NCBI GenBank assembly: GCA_963693285.1
Contig: OY848917.1
Coordinates: 13,020,192 to 13,084,191 of the forward strand
DNA: 64,000 nucleotides
Origin: Xestospongia muta
Lineage: Eukaryota > Porifera > Demospongiae > Haplosclerida > Petrosiidae
Direction of reading: 5' to 3'
Each line of letters starts with the position of its first letter. Position 1 is the first letter of the stretch. A program made the position numbers and the translations under genes. Positions 60,658 to 64,000 of the stretch are shown piece after piece. Under the pieces are notes generated by a model that saw nothing but the letters and a program-made list of their open reading frames with translations, was not told the origin of the DNA and made no database searches.

Positions 60658-60889
60658 TTGCAGTGATAAAAGGTTTGTCTGATTCATATACTTTGCCTGT
60701 TGCTAAATACCCTATATATCTGACAGATGACTTGTTAAATGCATTTTATATGTTCAGGTTTGTAACTAATTAATATATATACTTCAATCCATCATCATAT
60801 TAAACTTGAATGATGTAAATTTAAGGTTAATATGAGGGCAGTTTGAATTGTATTACTGTTATGTTGTTTTAACTCATTCATGAACATTA

Positions 60890-61108
60890 TTTGTGAACTG
60901 ATTTGCAAATAGGGACCACTTCTGTTAAAACATCTCAAAATACACAGTTGTTGTGTACACACCAATACATTTTCAATGGATATTTACTAAATTATATATC
61001 TTAGTAAGCAAAATTTAGTAAGAATTTTTTTTAAATTGCTTACGTACAGGCAAGTGTTTTTAATGGTTTGACAGAAGTGGTCCCTTTTCACAAATTAGGT
61101 CATATTTG
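60890..61108. mobile_element. Small TIR element, copy c
   Basis: It starts tgtgaactgatttgcaaata and ends with the inverted counterpart of that motif. Its interior closely follows copy a (cacagttgttgtgtacacac; acaggcaagtgtttttaatgg). The (CA)n tracts beside copies a and b are absent here. Confidence 0.65.
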
Positions 61109-61340
61109 GCATTCATGCATCTATATAAACAAAAAAATTATTTTTAGTTCTAACTGATAGTTACACAAACTCTCAATTCTAGTTATATTAATAATCAAAA
61201 GTGCTATCTTTACTTTGTGTCATCAATTTTATAGGTAATTAGGAGAATGCACAATTATCTTTATCATAGCATTATGAATTGATTTTAATCCTTCTTATGG
61301 AGTAGTATGACTAACTTGATCTCAATTAGCAGGATAGGTT

Positions 61341-61405
61341 ATATTATACAGATAATATGTGGATTTGACATCTGGATGTCAAATCCACATTTATCTGTAT
61401 AATAT
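61341..61405. repeat. Long hairpin: 30-bp arms, 4-base loop
   Basis: Left arm 61341-61371 and right arm 61376-61405 are reverse complements except for one extra base at 61356. The loop is ctgg. It resembles neither a transposon end nor a terminator, and no gene overlaps it. Confidence 0.95.
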
Positions 61406-61506
61406 CCAGAACTACTATACTTAGTCTTGTCCTTGAACTCCCTGACATTGGATGTAATGGTAGTCTGGTTAACTGACTTAATATCTATGTCCCAGCTCAG
61501 GAATGT

Positions 61507-61558
61507 ACAATTTTCATTAAATACACACAGTATACTGTGTGTATTTAATGAAAATTGT
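61507..61558. repeat. Perfect 52-bp DNA palindrome without spacer
   Basis: Bases 61507-61532 are the exact reverse complement of 61533-61558, with the centre at gtatac and no loop. Perfect palindromes of this length are unstable and rare in genomes. It sits 100 bp after another hairpin and 300 bp before a third. Confidence 0.97.
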
Positions 61559-61860
61559 GTTTGTAAAATGGACATAAACAAACATGATCTACTATCATAT
61601 TTGATAAGTATATTACAACTATATAGAATGAGTATATGTCACAGTTAGAACATTTGGACCAAGGAAGTTGAAAAAAGTACCAGACATTCTGTAGATAACA
61701 AATTATATATTTTGAACAATGTTTTCCCCAAATTAGTAAATTTTGTTACAGCTTTAGAATTCAATGTGGGATGTAGTTGAGGAGCCAAAATGAATGGCAA
61801 ATGAAACTTAATAAATATATTAAATGAATGGTGTTTGGCAAATACTAAACACACATATAG

Positions 61861-61939
61861 AAAATTCTCATCTCAAAATGTTGATAGGACTATGAATAAT
61901 ATTATCATAGTCCTATCAAAATTTGAGTTGAGAATTTTT
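61861..61939. repeat. Long hairpin: 34-bp arms with a few mismatches
   Basis: The left arm 61861-61894 and right arm 61906-61939 pair at about 31 of 34 positions around an 11-base AT loop (aataatattat). It is the third and least perfect of three hairpins in 600 bp. Confidence 0.93.
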
Positions 61940-62171
61940 TTGATGAAAAGCAATAAGCACAGAATCCTCACCAAAGTTTATGTAGTGATGTTAGTTTGTT
62001 TACAGTTGCCATGCTGCCACTACATGCAACTTAGTATATTAGAATAAATAGGCAGCAGGATTGCAACTGTATGACATCATTTCTTTATGAAATCGATTGC
62101 AAGTTGTATGTAATGTTAAAACTATAGTCGTGGCAAGTGCCAACGTAACCATAATGAGTGTTGCAGTGACA

Positions 62172-63908
62172 ATGAATGAACTTTTAAGACTTAGTATAGC
62201 TTTTACAACACTTACTATATCAGTAATCTCACAACAACAACATGTCCTTCTAGATGTATCTAATTACTGCTTCAACTGTTGGTAAAAAAAGGCAGTCAAG
62301 GTAAGTACAATTTCACATAACTTCAAAACGAAATATTTTAATGAAAATTCCCACATTGAATTTGTAGATAATTTTAATTTTGTCACACAGCAGTTTATTA
62401 GAGCAAACACTTGTTCCATCAGTTACACATAAACTAATATAAGCTATTAATTAATGCAAACAGGTTTAATAACTATAAAATATGCATCCTTTCCTTTTGT
62501 TGATAGTTTCATTAATAGTCTAAATATGCATCTTTTGACTTTTTGAAAAACATTCTGATTACATGTTCATCTGTTCATACTTGTCTTTTACATAGAGTTT
62601 ATGTTTTATTAATGATTTTTATTATATTTCCAGAATTGTTCACAAGAAGACTTATCATGGAGTGTTGTTCCTAATGTTATTAATGTTTCTAAATGTTGTG
62701 ATAAAGCATACTCGGGAAATGTTTGTTCTTCCTTTCTTTCAAATTGGCAAACTTGTGCATTAGGTCAATCAACATCAGTATTTGTACATAACACTAGTTT
62801 GTTATCAGAAGATAGAGTTATAGAGATCATTAGAAACATAGGTAAATTTATAAATAAAAGATGTGATTTCGTTAGATCTATTTAAGTTAACAGGTCAACT
62901 CCCAGACTCTTATTCAGTTTGCAAAGCTGCCAGTGCACCCTTTCTCTGTCAATATGTTTTCCCTCTTTGTGACTGTAAAACTGGACATTTATATTTACCA
63001 TCACAAGAGACATGTCAAGAAGTTAGTACTGTTACATGTAAGACATTGTGGCCACATTTGGAACAAATGATTATGCCACTCAAGTTACCAGATTGTTCTA
63101 CATTACCTATGGCTACATACCTAGCAGGTATATACATGTACACAGTTATATGGAATAAATAGATTTCTATATACACATGTAGATATCAATGGTTCTGGTA
63201 ACTCAGGCATTAGTTCTATTACTAGAACGTCATCTTTGCCTCAAGATACAGTTTGTGCTGACCAATTTATTAAAGTCAATGGAACATGTTATGCTCGATG
63301 TGATAGTTTTGAACAGAGTCCACATGATGTTACTGTTGCTGTACAAAATATGTACCTGTTTTCTGCTTATTATGGGTTTCCTGTTGGAATTGTTGTTCTT
63401 ATCTTATCATTTGTGCGTTGGAAAACGATGTATGTTAATCAAAATGTTTTATTTGTTTTTATGTAGTGCAATGTTTTGCATATAGGTTGTTTTTTCCCTC
63501 AATTTTTTTAGTTTACATGACAGCAGGCTATTGTATTTTAGGTAAACAAATAATATGTGTGTTCCTTTCAATCTCTCACTCTCTCTCTTACAGCTTTTTT
63601 TGTAATTGTTTCACAAATTGATAGATCCAAATTGTTTTGTAATTCTGTTGCTATAACAAAAGAAAACTTCAATAATTCAACTATATTTTGTCAAGTAATA
63701 GGTGAGATAAAGATTTTCTGTTTACATGATTAGTCTAGACTCAAACTGATATCCCTTTTAGGAGCAGTATTTCATTATTTTACACTGAACATTGCATTGT
63801 GGTGGTTCTTTCACGTTTGTTCAATATTTTATAAAATCATTTTTCCCTTGACAGCTAAACAATATGAGAAAAAAGAAAAGTATTTCCATATAGTTTTACT
63901 AGTTACTG
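62172..63908 (+). CDS. Frizzled-like seven-transmembrane receptor, 5' part
   Basis: Exons that splice in phase: 62634-62841, 62894-63127, 63183-63429, 63486-63541, 63594-63701 and 63762-63908; the gene runs past the window. They encode a cysteine-rich domain (APFLCQYVFPLCDCKTG; LPSQETCQEVSTVTC; LWPHLEQ) like a Frizzled CRD. Next come a TCYARC linker, a first span (YGFPVGIVVLILSFVRWK), a second (PSIFLVYMTAGYCIL) and a third (HYFTLNIALWWFFHVCSIFY). WW in the third span is typical of class F receptors. A candidate signal peptide (ATG 62172, MNELLRLSIAFTTLTISVIS) lies upstream. In the frame needed to join it there is a TAA at 62283-62285, before a good donor at 62300, so the true first exon is uncertain. 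Wnt binding is not established for this divergent protein. Confidence 0.8.
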
Positions 63909-64000
63909 GTACGTTTTACTCTATGAGCAATGACATAACATCAATTTATGAATTCAATCAGGAAGTTACTCCTATCAAATATTTCTTCATTCCCTAATCT

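Noticed and set aside
1..64000. tRNA, rRNA or other structured RNA genes
   Set aside because: No tRNA-like cloverleaf with A/B boxes and no rRNA core sequence was noticed by eye. A covariance-model search was not possible, so absence is not proven.

Overview
The window looks like AT-rich metazoan nuclear DNA, most likely from a demosponge. Genes have many small exons and canonical GT-AG introns, often only 50-60 bp. The recognisable host genes are SRCR/fibronectin-III receptors, a Frizzled-like receptor and a TPR-CHAT protein, all typical of sponge and other early-branching animal genomes. Decayed transposons fill the rest. The taxon is an inference; I saw no diagnostic marker gene.

Layout. 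1-3.4 kb: no gene, but a diverged segmental repeat. 3.4-7.5 kb: a decayed reverse-transcriptase element plus a second C-terminal fragment of the same family. 7.5-21.3 kb: a transposon graveyard, holding two copies of a TIR element with a HIRAN-like coding remnant, a BED-finger exon, a minus-strand Tnp2-like transposase pseudogene whose intron carries a 567-bp hAT element with a perfect 8-bp target duplication, a MADF/BESS pseudogene, and a 647-bp hAT element with another perfect 8-bp target duplication. 21.2-27.1 kb: a roughly 2.2-2.5 kb unit present almost three times in tandem. 27.3-35.8 kb: a 463-bp pogo-type element, a gypsy integrase remnant, a piggyBac pseudogene, a SAM-domain (SAMD3-like) pseudogene and another HIRAN-like remnant.

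36.1-53.2 kb holds the main host locus, two minus-strand paralogous receptor genes on duplicated blocks. For both I could splice eight exons in phase. Each encodes a signal peptide, two SRCR domains, one FN3 domain, a threonine/serine-rich stalk with a 30-residue repeat, one membrane span and a tail with several tyrosine motifs (633 and 667 residues). The stalk repeat differs in number between paralogues. Separate transposons have inserted in each block.

53.4-58.5 kb: a plus-strand gene for a TPR-CHAT protein with a probable 5' leader intron, one very large coding exon and five small 3' exons (about 1246 residues). It has an intact Hsp70/Hsp90-type carboxylate clamp and an intact CHAT His/Cys dyad. 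58.6-62 kb: FN3 remnants with stops, the first exons of a small membrane protein, three small TIR elements and three long DNA palindromes within 600 bp. 62.1-64 kb: the 5' part of a Frizzled-like receptor that runs off the end.

The surface receptors with putative SH2-binding tails, the CHAT protease-like protein and the Frizzled-like protein suggest a sensing and signalling neighbourhood. A shared pathway is speculation.
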